A stretch of 64,000 nt of DNA. It comes from Entomortierella parvispora (taxonomy: Eukaryota > Mortierellomycota > Mortierellomycetes > Mortierellales > Mortierellaceae). Made by a program: the position numbers and the translations under genes. Below, in pieces: positions 1 through 10,035 of the stretch (its first letter is position 1; each line of letters starts with the position of its first letter). Under the pieces are notes generated by a model that ran no database searches, was not told the origin of the DNA, and was given only the letters and a program-made list of their open reading frames with translations. The stretch covers positions 2,108,001 to 2,172,000 of the forward strand of contig OY752149.1 of assembly GCA_963573315.1 (NCBI GenBank), given 5' to 3'.

Positions 1-243
1 GTAGGGTCCGGGATGGCAACATAGATGAAGGAGAACGAGATGGAGGTCCTGATAGGTGCGGCTGAGAGATACGTACTAAGGGTAGCTATAGCCCTAGGTC
101 CAGAACCTGGACGCCAGGGGTACTCGTCGGAGATCAGAGGACAAGCCAATGAGTGCGGATACAGATCCTAGGTTCGCGATCCTAGACCAGAGGTACAAGA
201 GACGCGTACTTCGTACGATCTGAGTCTGCGACGTTTCGTGACA
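1..243 (-). repeat. Inverted LTR fragment (outer 243 bp of the LTR)
   Basis: This is the reverse complement of 2500-2742. I saw no mismatch or indel when comparing by eye. It ends at 243 with the LTR terminus TCGTGACA and directly abuts pol-internal sequence at 244. The other end runs off the window, so the piece may be longer. Confidence 0.9.
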
Positions 244-2490
244 TTAGGTTACATCATCTCACCCGATGGTGTCTCCATGGATCCCGCCAAGGTTGAGGTG
301 ATCACCTCTTGGGCTGTCCCTACCTGCGTCCGCGACATCCAAGTCTTCCTTGGGTTTGCCAACTTTTATCGTCTCTTTATCAAGAAGTTTTCCAAGCTGG
401 TGGGACCAATGACGCGCTTCCTCAAGAAAGGCGTCCCGTTCAAGTGGGACTCCGCCGCCCAAACCGCTTTTGATGCCCTCAAGCTCGCGTTTAGCTCTGA
501 ACCAATGCTGGTTCACTTTGATCCTTCCCGTCCTTGTGTCTTGGAACCAGATGCTTCCAAGTTTGCCCTCGGCAATGTGTGCAGCCAGCCTGATGATGAT
601 GGTGTGCTCCATCCTGTCGCTTTCTATTCTCGTTCGCTGACGCCGCCGGAGCGCAATTATCATATCCATGATACCGAATTATTGGCTGTCATCGAGGGTC
701 TGGAACATTGGCGCCACTATTTTGTTTACTCTGAACACCCTGCTCTTGTCCTTACAGACCACAAGAACCTAGAGTACTTTTCTGAGAAGCGTGCTCTGAG
801 TGAACGCCAAATCCGCTATGCCGAACGACTGTCCAAGTTTAAGGTTGTTCTTGCCTACCGCCCTGGTGTCCACAATGGCGCCGCTGACGCTCTCTCCCGC
901 ATGTACACTCCTGAAGAGGGGGAAGGTCCAGTGCACGACGCCATCTTGCCGATGCCCATTTCGCTTAGCTCATTCACAGTCGCAGCAATTGACGAAGTAC
1001 TCCGGGTTGGCAACGCTGAAGACCTTGTCAATCGTATCAAAGAAGGGTATCAAGACGATGATACCGTCATGGAGATCTTGGATCAGTCACGCGATAATCC
1101 CGAGACCAACCCTGAGTACCGCTTCGAGGATGGAGTCCTGTTCTTCAACGGTCGGATTGTAGTCCCTGATGATAAGGCTCTGCAACGAGATATTCTCTCC
1201 ACCTGTCACGACGATCCTGCTGCTGGACATGGTGGAATTGCAAAGACATTTGAACTGGTCAGCCGCACTTATCACTGGCCACGTATGAGAGACTTTGTCA
1301 AGTCTTTCGTGTTAACCTGTGACGCCTGCCAACGGAACAAGACTTCTCACCACAAGCCCTTTGGACTCCTTCAGTCTCTGCCGATCCCTGAGAGCCCTTG
1401 GTCTTCGATATCAATGGATTTTATTGTTCAACTACCTGACTCCAAAGGTTACACTGCTATCTTGGTGGTCGTGGATCGCCTCACAAAAATGGCACACTTC
1501 ATTCCAACCACCGACGATGTCAACGCAAGTGACACTTTGGATCTGTTCCTGTCCCGAGTTTTTGCCTACCATGGCCTGCCAGATGACATCGTATCGGACC
1601 GAGGCTCTGTATTCACCTCTACGTTCATGCAGTCTGCGATGGAAGCGCTGGGGATCACCCAGAATCTGTCAACGGCCTATCACCCACAGACCGATGGACA
1701 GACTGAACGTACGAATGCCACTCTGGAACAATACCTCCGCTGTTTCACAAGCTACCAACAAGACGATTGGAGCAATCATTTACCCATGGCCGAGCTCTGC
1801 TACAACAATTCCGTGCAAGCAACCACAAAACAAACTCCGTTCTTTGCTCACCAAGGATACCACCCCCGCTTCAGTGTGAAGGTCCCTCGAGTTGCAGTCA
1901 GTAGCCCCTTCGCCAAGGACCGCCTCCAGGAGTTGAAGCGTATCCAAGAAGACTTGCAGTTCCATATCAAGTCGGCACTAGAGAACCAAGAGCGCCACTA
2001 CAACAAGCGCTTTATCCCTCAGCCGAACTTCGCTATAGGAGACCTCGTCATGTTGAAACGTAACAATATCAAGACCACCCGACCTTCAAACAAGTTGGAT
2101 GTTAAGAACCTGGGTCCGTTCAAGATCACCGAAGTAGTCAACTCTCGATCGGTCCGCCTTCAGCTCCCGACCACTATGGCCCGTCTTCATCCTGTTTTCC
2201 ATGTCTCTCTTTTGGAGCCCTACCGCGCCAACACAATACCCGGTCGCGTAGCACCTCCGCCTCCTACCATCGAGATTGACGGCAATGAGGAGTTTGAAGT
2301 TGAAGAAATCTGGGACTCTAAATTCCGTGGAAAGCAACTTTGGTATTTGATCAAGTTCAAGGGTTATAAAGATCCGGAATGGCAGCCCGCAGCCAACGCT
2401 GAGAATTCACCAGAGCATGTCGCCCGTTTCCACTCTCGCTTCCCGCTCAAGCCAGGTCCACCCCCAGTCACTCGCGGAGCTCGCTCCTAG
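244..2490 (+). CDS. pol: 5'-truncated Ty3/gypsy pol: RT thumb, RNase H, integrase, chromodomain
   Basis: The frame is open for about 749 residues and starts inside the reverse transcriptase palm/thumb, right after the LTR junction, so the upstream GTG at 238 is not a natural start. Order of parts: RT end with LGYIISPDG, RNase H with the Asp of LEPDAS and an LTDHKNLEYF motif, and the integrase HHCC zinc region ending CDACQRNK. The integrase core carries the D,D-35-E residues in SMDFI, DIVSDRG and DGQTERTN. A C-terminal chromodomain begins near FEVEEIWDSKF and includes YLIKFKGY. The YxDD catalytic box of RT is missing with the lost N-terminus, so this copy cannot drive its own reverse transcription, although the rest of the frame has no stop or frameshift. 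Chromodomain-bearing Ty3 elements (chromoviruses) usually integrate into heterochromatin. Confidence 0.92.
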   Translation, partial: LGYIISPDGVSMDPAKVEVITSWAVPTCVRDIQVFLGFANFYRLFIKKFSKLVGPMTRFLKKGVPFKWDSAAQTAFDALKLAFSSEPMLVHFDPSRPCVLEPDASKFALGNVCSQPDDDGVLHPVAFYSRSLTPPERNYHIHDTELLAVIEGLEHWRHYFVYSEHPALVLTDHKNLEYFSEKRALSERQIRYAERLSKFKVVLAYRPGVHNGAADALSRMYTPEEGEGPVHDAILPMPISLSSFTVAAIDEVLRVGNAEDLVNRIKEGYQDDDTVMEILDQSRDNPETNPEYRFEDGVLFFNGRIVVPDDKALQRDILSTCHDDPAAGHGGIAKTFELVSRTYHWPRMRDFVKSFVLTCDACQRNKTSHHKPFGLLQSLPIPESPWSSISMDFIVQLPDSKGYTAILVVVDRLTKMAHFIPTTDDVNASDTLDLFLSRVFAYHGLPDDIVSDRGSVFTSTFMQSAMEALGITQNLSTAYHPQTDGQTERTNATLEQYLRCFTSYQQDDWSNHLPMAELCYNNSVQATTKQTPFFAHQGYHPRFSVKVPRVAVSSPFAKDRLQELKRIQEDLQFHIKSALENQERHYNKRFIPQPNFAIGDLVMLKRNNIKTTRPSNKLDVKNLGPFKITEVVNSRSVRLQLPTTMARLHPVFHVSLLEPYRANTIPGRVAPPPPTIEIDGNEEFEVEEIWDSKFRGKQLWYLIKFKGYKDPEWQPAANAENSPEHVARFHSRFPLKPGPPPVTRGARS

Positions 2491-2499
2491 GGGGAGGAT
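2489..2499 (+). promoter_or_regulatory. Polypurine tract for plus-strand priming
   Basis: A purine run GGGGGAGGA lies immediately upstream of the LTR start at 2500, the standard place for the second-strand primer of an LTR retrotransposon. It overlaps the stop codon of pol by two bases. This supports the LTR boundary. Confidence 0.75.
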
Positions 2500-2951
2500 T
2501 GTCACGAAACGTCGCAGACTCAGATCGTACGAAGTACGCGTCTCTTGTACCTCTGGTCTAGGATCGCGAACCTAGGATCTGTATCCGCACTCATTGGCTT
2601 GTCCTCTGATCTCCGACGAGTACCCCTGGCGTCCAGGTTCTGGACCTAGGGCTATAGCTACCCTTAGTACGTATCTCTCAGCCGCACCTATCAGGACCTC
2701 CATCTCGTTCTCCTTCATCTATGTTGCCATCCCGGACCCTACTCATAGGTCCGGCTTATGATTAGTACCTGCCCGGATATGTATCCTACTCTTTCGTGTC
2801 ATCTCTGACTCAACGTAGGCCTGGGTCCAGGCCTTCATCACTCTCTAGTATATAAACCCCCCTGTCCTCTTGCTTTGTTCCTCAGTCTGCAATTCACAAT
2901 AAACCACACGTTTCCTTCACCTTCTTGTCCCTGTCTTGTCCGATCGTGACA
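2500..2951 (+). repeat. Full-length 3' LTR, 452 bp
   Basis: It begins TGTCACGA and ends TCGTGACA, an 8-bp perfect terminal inverted repeat with the canonical TG...CA ends. A TATA-like box (TATATAAA) lies near 2849-2856 and an AATAAA polyadenylation signal near 2899, the usual U3/R arrangement. It follows the pol stop codon and polypurine tract directly. Confidence 0.9.
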
Positions 2952-3102
2952 CCTAGGTCCAGAACCTGGACGCCAGGGGTACTTGTCGGAGATCAGAGGA
3001 CAAGCCAATGAGTGCGGATACAGATCCTAGGTTCGCGATCCTAGACCAGAGGTACAAGAGACGCGCACTTCGTACGATCTGAGTCTGCGACGTTTCGTGA
3101 CA
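2952..3102 (-). repeat. Inverted LTR fragment, 151 bp
   Basis: This is the reverse complement of 2500-2650 with two substitutions seen by eye, ending exactly at the LTR terminus. It is joined head-on to the end of the full LTR. Confidence 0.88.
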
Positions 3103-3175
3103 GGTTCGCGATCCTAGACCAGAGGCACAAGAGACGCGTACTTCGTACAGTCTGAGTCTGCGACGTTTCGTGACA
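3103..3175 (-). repeat. Inverted LTR fragment, 73 bp
   Basis: This is the reverse complement of about 2500-2572 with a few substitutions (for example AGGCACAAG for AGGTACAAG), again ending at the LTR terminus. It is a third terminus-bounded inverted piece. Confidence 0.85.
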
Positions 3176-3705
3176 GAGGTGTACTCCATAAACGTCCGGG
3201 CAAGCCTATTTCTTGTCCTGCCCACCCAATGCAATAAAGACACCTTTCTTCCTTCCCGTTATTTTGGTCATCCTTCGCAAATGTGTACATCTTCCGCAGC
3301 CTATTCTTACGAGCCTGCTTCATATGACTTGACTATATCAGTTCCGAATATAACAGCTGAGAATGGGCCTGGTCATTGAGTTCGAACTCTTCAACGAACT
3401 TGTTCTATGAAGCGTGCTCTTTTCCCTGTTTCAAGTCAAGCGCCCATGGCACATATGGCCGAATATTATCTTCTGCATTATTCTGTCGTTGTATGGTAGG
3501 CCAGCGCTGTTGGTCTCGTTGCTGGGAGGTAGGCTTTGTCATTGCTTTGGGTTAGTTGAATCAGCTAGCATGTAGAGACGACAAAAGGAAAAGTGAAGAA
3601 TAGTTAGAACCCGATTGTTGAGGATTGACACTCTTCAGCATCGAGGAAAGGGAAGGTCCATCCATTAGCCATACTGGGCCAAAAGGAGGTCAGGTCGATC
3701 GTTTT

Positions 3706-3842
3706 CAGAATGACAACACGATCGATGATTTGTGCCTCCAAACTGAAAACAGTGCTGCTGCGGCCACCTCCCCGGTTGACGTGGCACGGAATCATCCGCT
3801 AACCATGCTGGATCTAAAGGAGGCCAGGCGTAACATGACAGG
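3706..3842 (+). repeat. Direct repeat copy A (137 bp)
   Basis: It matches 3962-4096 at roughly nine of ten bases with small indels, at an offset of 256 bp at the left edge. The two copies are separated by 119 bp of unrelated sequence, so this is a dispersed local duplication and not a tight tandem. A weaker third similarity (AAAGGAGGTCAGG) begins near 3681. Confidence 0.85.
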
Positions 3843-3961
3843 ATTTTCATATAGCATGTCAAATGACCATCACATGGTCGGGCCGGCAGAGAATAATTCG
3901 CTGACCAAGCTCCTGCCGATCGGCTGAACACATTCATCTACTCTTGACCACATGGAGCCAA

Positions 3962-4096
3962 CAGAATGACAACACGATCGATGATTCGTGCCTCCAAACT
4001 GAAAACAATCCTGCTGCGGCCAGCTCCCCGGTCGGCGTGCGGGAATCATCTGCTAACCACGCTGGACCTAAAGGAGGCCAGGCCTAACATGACAGG
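3962..4096 (+). repeat. Direct repeat copy B (135 bp)
   Basis: This is the second copy of the 3706-3842 sequence. It begins CAGAATGACAACACGATCGA and ends TAACATGACAGG, as in copy A. It has two net deleted bases. Confidence 0.85.
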
Positions 4097-4511
4097 TCTC
4101 TCCATGTGGCATCAAAATATGCGATAGTGGTTACCTGAGCTACGCTTGGCATGAGTGCAACAAAAAGATGGATGGATAGATGGATGCACAACGCGTGAGA
4201 GTGATTTGCTGGTGAGAGTGACCTTTAGCCTTTCGCGTGACTGCTCTTCATCCGGTCACTGAACACGCGGGTGAGAGTGACCTTTGGCCGAGGCTGTCAG
4301 TCGCCATGCAGTTTGCCTCTTCTCCTCACTGCCCGCCAGTTCGACAACATTACAGTTTTTTTTGATAAACTCACACTCACTAAACTAGCGCACCGTCGAC
4401 GTTGCCCACCAGCTTTTGACATCTATAAGCTGCATGGACTCCCACGTTAATCATCTCCGGTTGCGACACTCGATTCACAGTTCATCTTGGAAATAACAGC
4501 AGAACAAAAAA

Positions 4512-4886
4512 ATGGGGGACTATCATTTAAGCCACATGGTCTTATTTACTCCCGGGGATATCTCCGAGGCTCTGCAACAAGAGATATCTTCCCTCGAAGA
4601 TTGCTTTGTGGTAACCAAAATTATCCAACAAACAGATGTTAGTGTAAGAAATTGCATGAGCTTATATGCTGGCTTGAAATCCAATCCAACTTCCGTGGAA
4701 ATTATTGGGACACTCCCAGGGTTTTTTCTGATATACGACACACAATCAATCTCGGATGAAACTGTTATTTTCGCAAATTTGCCATCCGAGGAAAATATTT
4801 TTAGATGCAAAATTAAGGATGTGTGCTATTATTGCAATGCGATATTTTCGGAACAAACAACATTTGTAAACGTTACAAATGTATGA
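4512..4886 (+). CDS. Possible small orphan protein, 124 aa
   Basis: A single uninterrupted frame begins at ATG 4512, preceded by an A-run (AACAAAAAA), a context fungi tolerate well. The predicted protein is neutral to acidic, has no evident signal peptide or membrane helix, and has scattered Cys residues, including a CYYC pair near residue 106. I do not recognise the family. It lies in AT-rich DNA next to retroelement debris, so it could be a relic or a chance frame. The GC content is lower than that of the neighbouring housekeeping genes. Confidence 0.3.
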   Translation: MGDYHLSHMVLFTPGDISEALQQEISSLEDCFVVTKIIQQTDVSVRNCMSLYAGLKSNPTSVEIIGTLPGFFLIYDTQSISDETVIFANLPSEENIFRCKIKDVCYYCNAIFSEQTTFVNVTNV

Positions 4887-6001
4887 TCGGATTGCAACTC
4901 TTCCCACCCAGAGACATCGGTAGGATTTTTTTCCAATGGTCTGAAGTCTAGGATGTGTACTATCAAGTTCAGACACCTCTAAAACATTCATAGTAATATC
5001 ACGCAAGATTTGTCAACGTCCATCCTCACCAAGATCAACCCAATATGTAAATCTCATCTCGGAAATTCCAGAATCCCAATCGAGAGAACACAAATACACA
5101 CAAATCCGCCTTGTAAATCCTATTTTTTTTTCGGTTTCTACACAAACTATCATGATAAAACGCTATGTTGAAAAAACGTGAAAATACACAGAAAATCTCA
5201 AGGCCCCAGGTGGTAAACTTAAAAACACACAAAAAATTCCAGCGCGGAAAAAAAAATAGAAATCGCACACACACCATAATCATATTTCACACACACCAGC
5301 AGGTTCTGGCAGGAGTAGCACAAGCTACTGGATGTGAAGCTCACATTGTCCACAGTCTATCACTCACGGACCGATGACCAAACGAGGTTATGAACAAGAC
5401 GCCGAAAACTACGGGCTTTCATTGAACAACAAGCGGTTTAAATGGGATCAACCTCTTCCATCATTTAAATTGCTCATAACACCGTTGACAATGCTTCCCA
5501 GGATATCCCCATTCTCTCTTAACGCTGGCCTGCACTCTTATCTTCCTGCTGCACCCTTCAGTGCACCCAGTCGACAGCTTTCCGCCCGGACCAGACAATG
5601 ACCCCTTCTCGCACAGGACGCACTGCAGCGCGCCCGGGATCATTTTTAGGTACAGGCAAACAGGCGACTACGTGGCCACAAGTTCATTGTTGGTAACTAT
5701 TCGGTCCTCTTGCATGCCACCAATAAGTTGAGACCACGGGAGCAGCTCCCTTCAGTCATCTTTCGTGTCGAGCTTTCATTGTCCACAAATCTGGTCAATA
5801 ATATTTCGCCGCATTGTCAATACCAGACAGTGCCATCACACTCTTCTCCCAGGAGCCATGCATTAAACAGAGTACACGAAAGAGATATAACCCAAAAAAA
5901 AATGTAGACGAACACATTGTTATGAGATGTTTCAGTGGTGTCTAGTGGTGCCAAGTATTAATAGCGCGTCTTTACTATTTTTGTCTCCTAGCTTTGTATG
6001 A
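4887..6001. other. Intergenic DNA, no gene seen
   Basis: This is AT-rich sequence with several A-runs (5127-5136, 5250-5260, 5894-5902). Open frames here are short and low in coding character. The right end is the 3' flank of the minus-strand aminopeptidase gene. Confidence 0.6.
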
Positions 6002-6142
6002 CTAGAACTCGTATTCTCCACTCATGCTCAGCAGTTCCATCTCTCGCTCAAGCGTTCGTGGCCGCGGCTCTGGAAGACGGCAAAATGAGCCGCTGTGCTG
6101 TTCACGCATGCCATGTGTGTGCGTGAACTGGGATTGATGCAG

Positions 6143-6176
<34 letters not shown>

Positions 6177-9100
6177 AGCGGTGGTGGCCCTAATTGTTGT
6201 AGTTGTAGTTGTAGTTGTTGCTGCTGCTGCTGATGTATGTGTTGTTCAAGACCTTGCAGGTCTTGCTGCGGCAGCTGCAGAGCTTGGCCATCCAGTGTAC
6301 GCCCAAGACCGTTCAGATTTGCCTGGGGGTGCACAAGTTCTCCTGACGGTTGGTAATTAATGATAGTGGGCGACGGAATCCTGGATATGCTGTTCGATAA
6401 CGTCTCCATAGTAATGAATGAATCCTGGGTATCGTCCACGCTCTGGTCAACGTTGATATTGTCTGTCAGCACAGTATCCCGATCTGCCAAGTATCCATTA
6501 CTCCTCAGCCATTCTTCCACATCTTTGCAATCCCGTTCCAGCCATAATATGTTCATACGGATCCCCTCTAAGCAGGTTGCAAGGATCCGATCGTAAGATG
6601 TCGTGTCCTTGTTTGCAAAGAATTCTTGGACTTCCCGATACCGTTCTATCGTAGAGAACGACTCGATACTCAGCAATACAAAATAGTCCAGGAATCCAAT
6701 ATCGTCGCAATGGCGTTCGTACAGCACATCCCAGTGGTGACGCATAAAATTCCAAAGCTCAGCTCGACCAATGACGGATGATCTCAACGTTGCAATGGCG
6801 CTCAGAATATCTTGTGTTCTGACTTCCGGTGACATTGCAAAGGCCAATGTGCGTCTAACCAGTTCGAGCGAGCTACCATATCCCATGACAGAGAGAGCCA
6901 CAACCTTCTCTCCTGGGACAAAGGTCTCGCGATAGTAATTCACAATATCCTCATACTCTTGGACGCCTTCCGTTGTCCGAAGCACAATCTCAAAGACGGG
7001 GAATCGCAAGTCAGGAGGAATGGCGCTCATATCTCTATCCTGCATAAATGATCTGAATCGCTTTCGTGCCTCTGCTACAATCCTATAAAGTTTTAAAGGC
7101 AGCATAATGTAGTTAGTGGCAGCTTTTCAACAGGGCTCGATAGTCTAGTCATAGCACGCTGCTGGTTCCTTACTCAGGGTCTCCGGCTCTCCCTGCAAAC
7201 CGAATGGCAACGGCTCGAAGATTTCCTGTGGATGGATCCTCGCCAGGAGGGAAATTCCAGCCAAGACGCTTCACAATCTTTGTGAATAGCCTCCTTTGGA
7301 CCTCCTTCAATCCATTCATGATAGACGTGGGTTGTTCTAACCAAACAGCCAGTAGCTCCTGCAGTCGTAATGATACCTCAGCCCACACCCTAAATCGCGC
7401 AAATCAGAGATTATCAGTGTTATGCGACGAATCGAATTCAAAGGCCATTGATAAATCCCTATCCACCGTCTACTTACATGTAGTTTTCTTCATCTTCAAA
7501 ATACTTGAGGAGCGTCAAAAAGCTGCTTGTTGGGGCATTGCCACTCGCAGTTAATGCTGCCGCATCCGTCAGTAAGCCAACACGGTTCGCGGCATTCAGC
7601 TGTTCTGTTCCAAAGGTCTGGCCTAAAAGTGCGAGGGTTTTTGGAGGATACGAAACACGGTAGAAACCGGTCTGGCCCATGTTGAATTTGTACCATTGCG
7701 TTGTGTCAACATTCAAGATGAGTTCCTTGGTGTCCATCATAATGTTGCGCGGCATGGGGTCCGATGCTGTAACGAGAGCCAAGGGTACAGGCCAGATAAA
7801 ACGGTCCTCTTCCTCCCGTACGTCACCGGTAGAAAGGAAGAGGTTTTGGCGTACAAGGATGGTGGACTTGTCGAGCTCTGTGATAGAAAGCACAGGATAC
7901 TATTTGATCACATAATGGTTATTACCAACGGACGTATAGGAGATGCTGATGTGATTTCGACATGACAAATCGTGGATATCTCTCTTACCCCTGTTTGTCG
8001 AGTCCATTTACTCATAAATCCTGGCACATCCACGTTACACTCCTCAGCAAGCGTCACCCACAAGTCGCTAGTATTGGCGTTGCTCCACATAAACTTGTGA
8101 ATGAATTTGCGAATTCCCAGAATCAGCTGATCCTGGCCAAGCCATGCACTCAGCATTCGAAGTACTGATGCACCTTTCATGTAGCTGACTTCGTCAAAAA
8201 TTTGGGTGATCTCGTTGGGATTAGCGACGCCGACCTCGACTGGATGCGATGTTCGAAGGGAGTCATGTTTAAGCACCTCCTGGATTCTTTTTACAAACTC
8301 TGACCAGATATCCCAGCCTGGGAAGAGCTCATCGACAACAATGTACGCAAGATGGGTCGCAAAGCCCTCAAACAGCCACAGGTCCGACCACCACTCCATG
8401 GTTACCAAGTTGCCAAACCACTATGTAAGATAAACCGCCAAAGGTAACGTTGAGTAAGCATCGAGGGCGATAAGTCGACAAAAAAGCACCCGTGTAAAAT
8501 ATACCTGGTGAGATATTTCGTGGATAACAGTTGCTGCAATCTCGTGTTTCCGGTCCTGTGATCCATACTCCTCGATAAGAAGAGCATATGTTCGAAAAGT
8601 AATAAGTCCCCAGTTTTCCATAGCCCCTGGAGCAAAATCCGGGACAGCAACCATGTCAAGCTTGGGTAACGGATACGGAATATTGAATAGTCGAGAGAAA
8701 TATTCAACAGCCTAGTTCATCCCACCAAACGTTGTGGTCAATACAGCGTTGCTCGTCAGGCGGATTCGCAAATCCCAGATCTCAGAACGGGTTCGTTTTT
8801 ACCTTAACAGCAAGGTCAAGTGAATAGTGGCCCTGCTCGGCGAGGCCCACTGGAGTGTAAACTCTACATAAGACTCTCTCTCCACTAAATTCTCCTGAGG
8901 TATAAGCTTCGATGTAGTCAAAGTCGCCAATCATCCACGCCAATAACTACATTACAAAAAACATAGTTAGTGCCAATGGACTAGCTCCCGTTGTATCAAA
9001 TTGCACATCGACGAGTGAAGCACCTACATATGTGGACATGATAGGTGTCTTCATAAAATGAACTTCCTGCATGCCATTCTCCAGCAGGGAGGTTGAGAGG

Positions 9101-10035
9101 ACACTCATATTGGATAAGCAAGTCATGCCCTGTGGCGCGACTAGCGTCAATGAGAATGTTGCCTTGACAGCGGGCTATTGTGGCAACAATTGGGTCAGTC
9201 TCACTAGCCATGCAACATAATTAATCGCAATCACAGTAGGTAATATACCTCATCCCAACATGGGAAGGCTCGTCGGGCATGCGTCGACTGGAACTGAGTT
9301 GTGGTCAGTTGACTATCGAAATTCAATAAAGGGCAATGGGTTGAGAGTTGCTGAGTTACAGCAGGCGCAGGTAATGAGGTCAAGCAGTGTTCATGGTATT
9401 GACACCTACTGCACATTGTTTTCTGAATCGGTATACACAGAACGATAAAAGCCATTCAGTTTGTCATTGACAAGTCCTATGTAAGTGATATCCAAGATCC
9501 AGGAAGAGCCAACATGGAGAACTTGAGGGAATTCAAGAGTGATCGTCTCGACCTCGACGTTATAGCTCACACTTGTGGCCGTGACGCTAAATTAGTGAGA
9601 GAGCACCAGGCGGGGTTAGTTTCTCTCCCGACAGGGTCTGGCACTGGCACTGGCATCCATCCTGGCTGACTGCAGTCCCTCCACTGGTGGACTCTTGTGG
9701 AATATGAGTACCTGTATCCTGTCAAAAGATGATCCCTTGCAGTTGCTGTTTGGATGTTGAGTTCCTTTGCGTTCAGTGTGATCCCATACGTAGGCTCCGC
9801 AACACAGATCCTGTGAACAGGTACAGTCTGGATTAGCATGCGATATTACCCAGGGTTCGCAGAACAGTAGAGAAAAGAAAAAAGAAAAAAGAAAAAAGAA
9901 AAAAAGCCCCTCGTACTCGATAGAACATTCACCGAGAAAAGAAAAGTTCACAGGGCAGGGAACAATCTTTAGGGTGTAATGGATGGGGATGATGGACCGC
10001 TGGAGGGTCATGCTTGGTCGCTTGGGCACTGTCAT
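6002..10035 (-). CDS. M1-family zinc aminopeptidase (puromycin-sensitive/Aap1-Ape2 type) with Q-rich tail
   Basis: Gluzincin aminopeptidase that removes N-terminal residues from peptides, probably cytosolic since no signal peptide is seen. About ten exons. The first runs 10035-9917 and joins near 9810 to the stretch ending in EPTYGITLNAKEL. Later exons carry TQFQSTHARRAFPCWDE (ends about 9247), TPIMSTY, the exopeptidase motif GAMENWG (about 8612), and the zinc motif HEISH (about 8520). The third zinc ligand is the Glu of WLFEGFA, in the next exon. The ERAP1-like C-terminal helical domain runs from about 7890 to 6500. All catalytic residues are present. The last roughly 160 residues (6002-6490) are an unusual Gln/Leu-rich extension with a pure Gln run, beyond where this family normally stops. 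The start at 10035 is the best in-frame ATG; a second ATG lies 24 bp inside it. It faces the BICRA-like gene. Confidence 0.9.
6138..6176 (-). repeat. Poly-Gln (CAA) microsatellite in the aminopeptidase tail
   Basis: A run of TTG triplets on the plus strand, CAA on the coding strand, encodes roughly eleven consecutive Gln. A second, mixed Gln/Leu tract follows at 6185-6245. Confidence 0.85.

Larger units (their letters stand above)
1..3175. mobile_element. Rearranged Ty3/gypsy chromovirus LTR retrotransposon with inverted LTR pieces
   Basis: This is a composite element read directly from repeats. It contains, in order, an inverted LTR fragment (1-243), a 5'-truncated pol reading frame on the plus strand (244-2490), a polypurine tract, one full-length plus-strand LTR (2500-2951), and two further inverted LTR fragments (2952-3102 and 3103-3175). 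Gag, protease and the first part of reverse transcriptase are absent. Every inverted piece ends exactly at the LTR terminus TCGTGACA, which suggests integrase-mediated joining, not random breakage. No target-site duplication can be assigned because the left edge of the element is outside the window. The 243-bp inverted copy appears identical to the matching part of the full LTR, so the rearrangement is recent. Confidence 0.85.
3176..4511. other. Non-coding, repeat-bearing intergenic DNA
   Basis: I see no convincing gene here. 3176-3260 has an AATAAA and a pyrimidine-rich stretch and could be the tail of an unrelated LTR. A 137-bp direct duplication (3706-3842 and 3962-4096) and a 20-bp duplication (4211-4230 and 4270-4289) lie inside. 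Short open frames here are not bounded by coding-like signals. Confidence 0.6.

Noticed and set aside
5374-5907. Short frames between the orphan protein and the aminopeptidase
   Set aside because: All are under 80 residues, without domain features, consistent splice signals or suitable start context.
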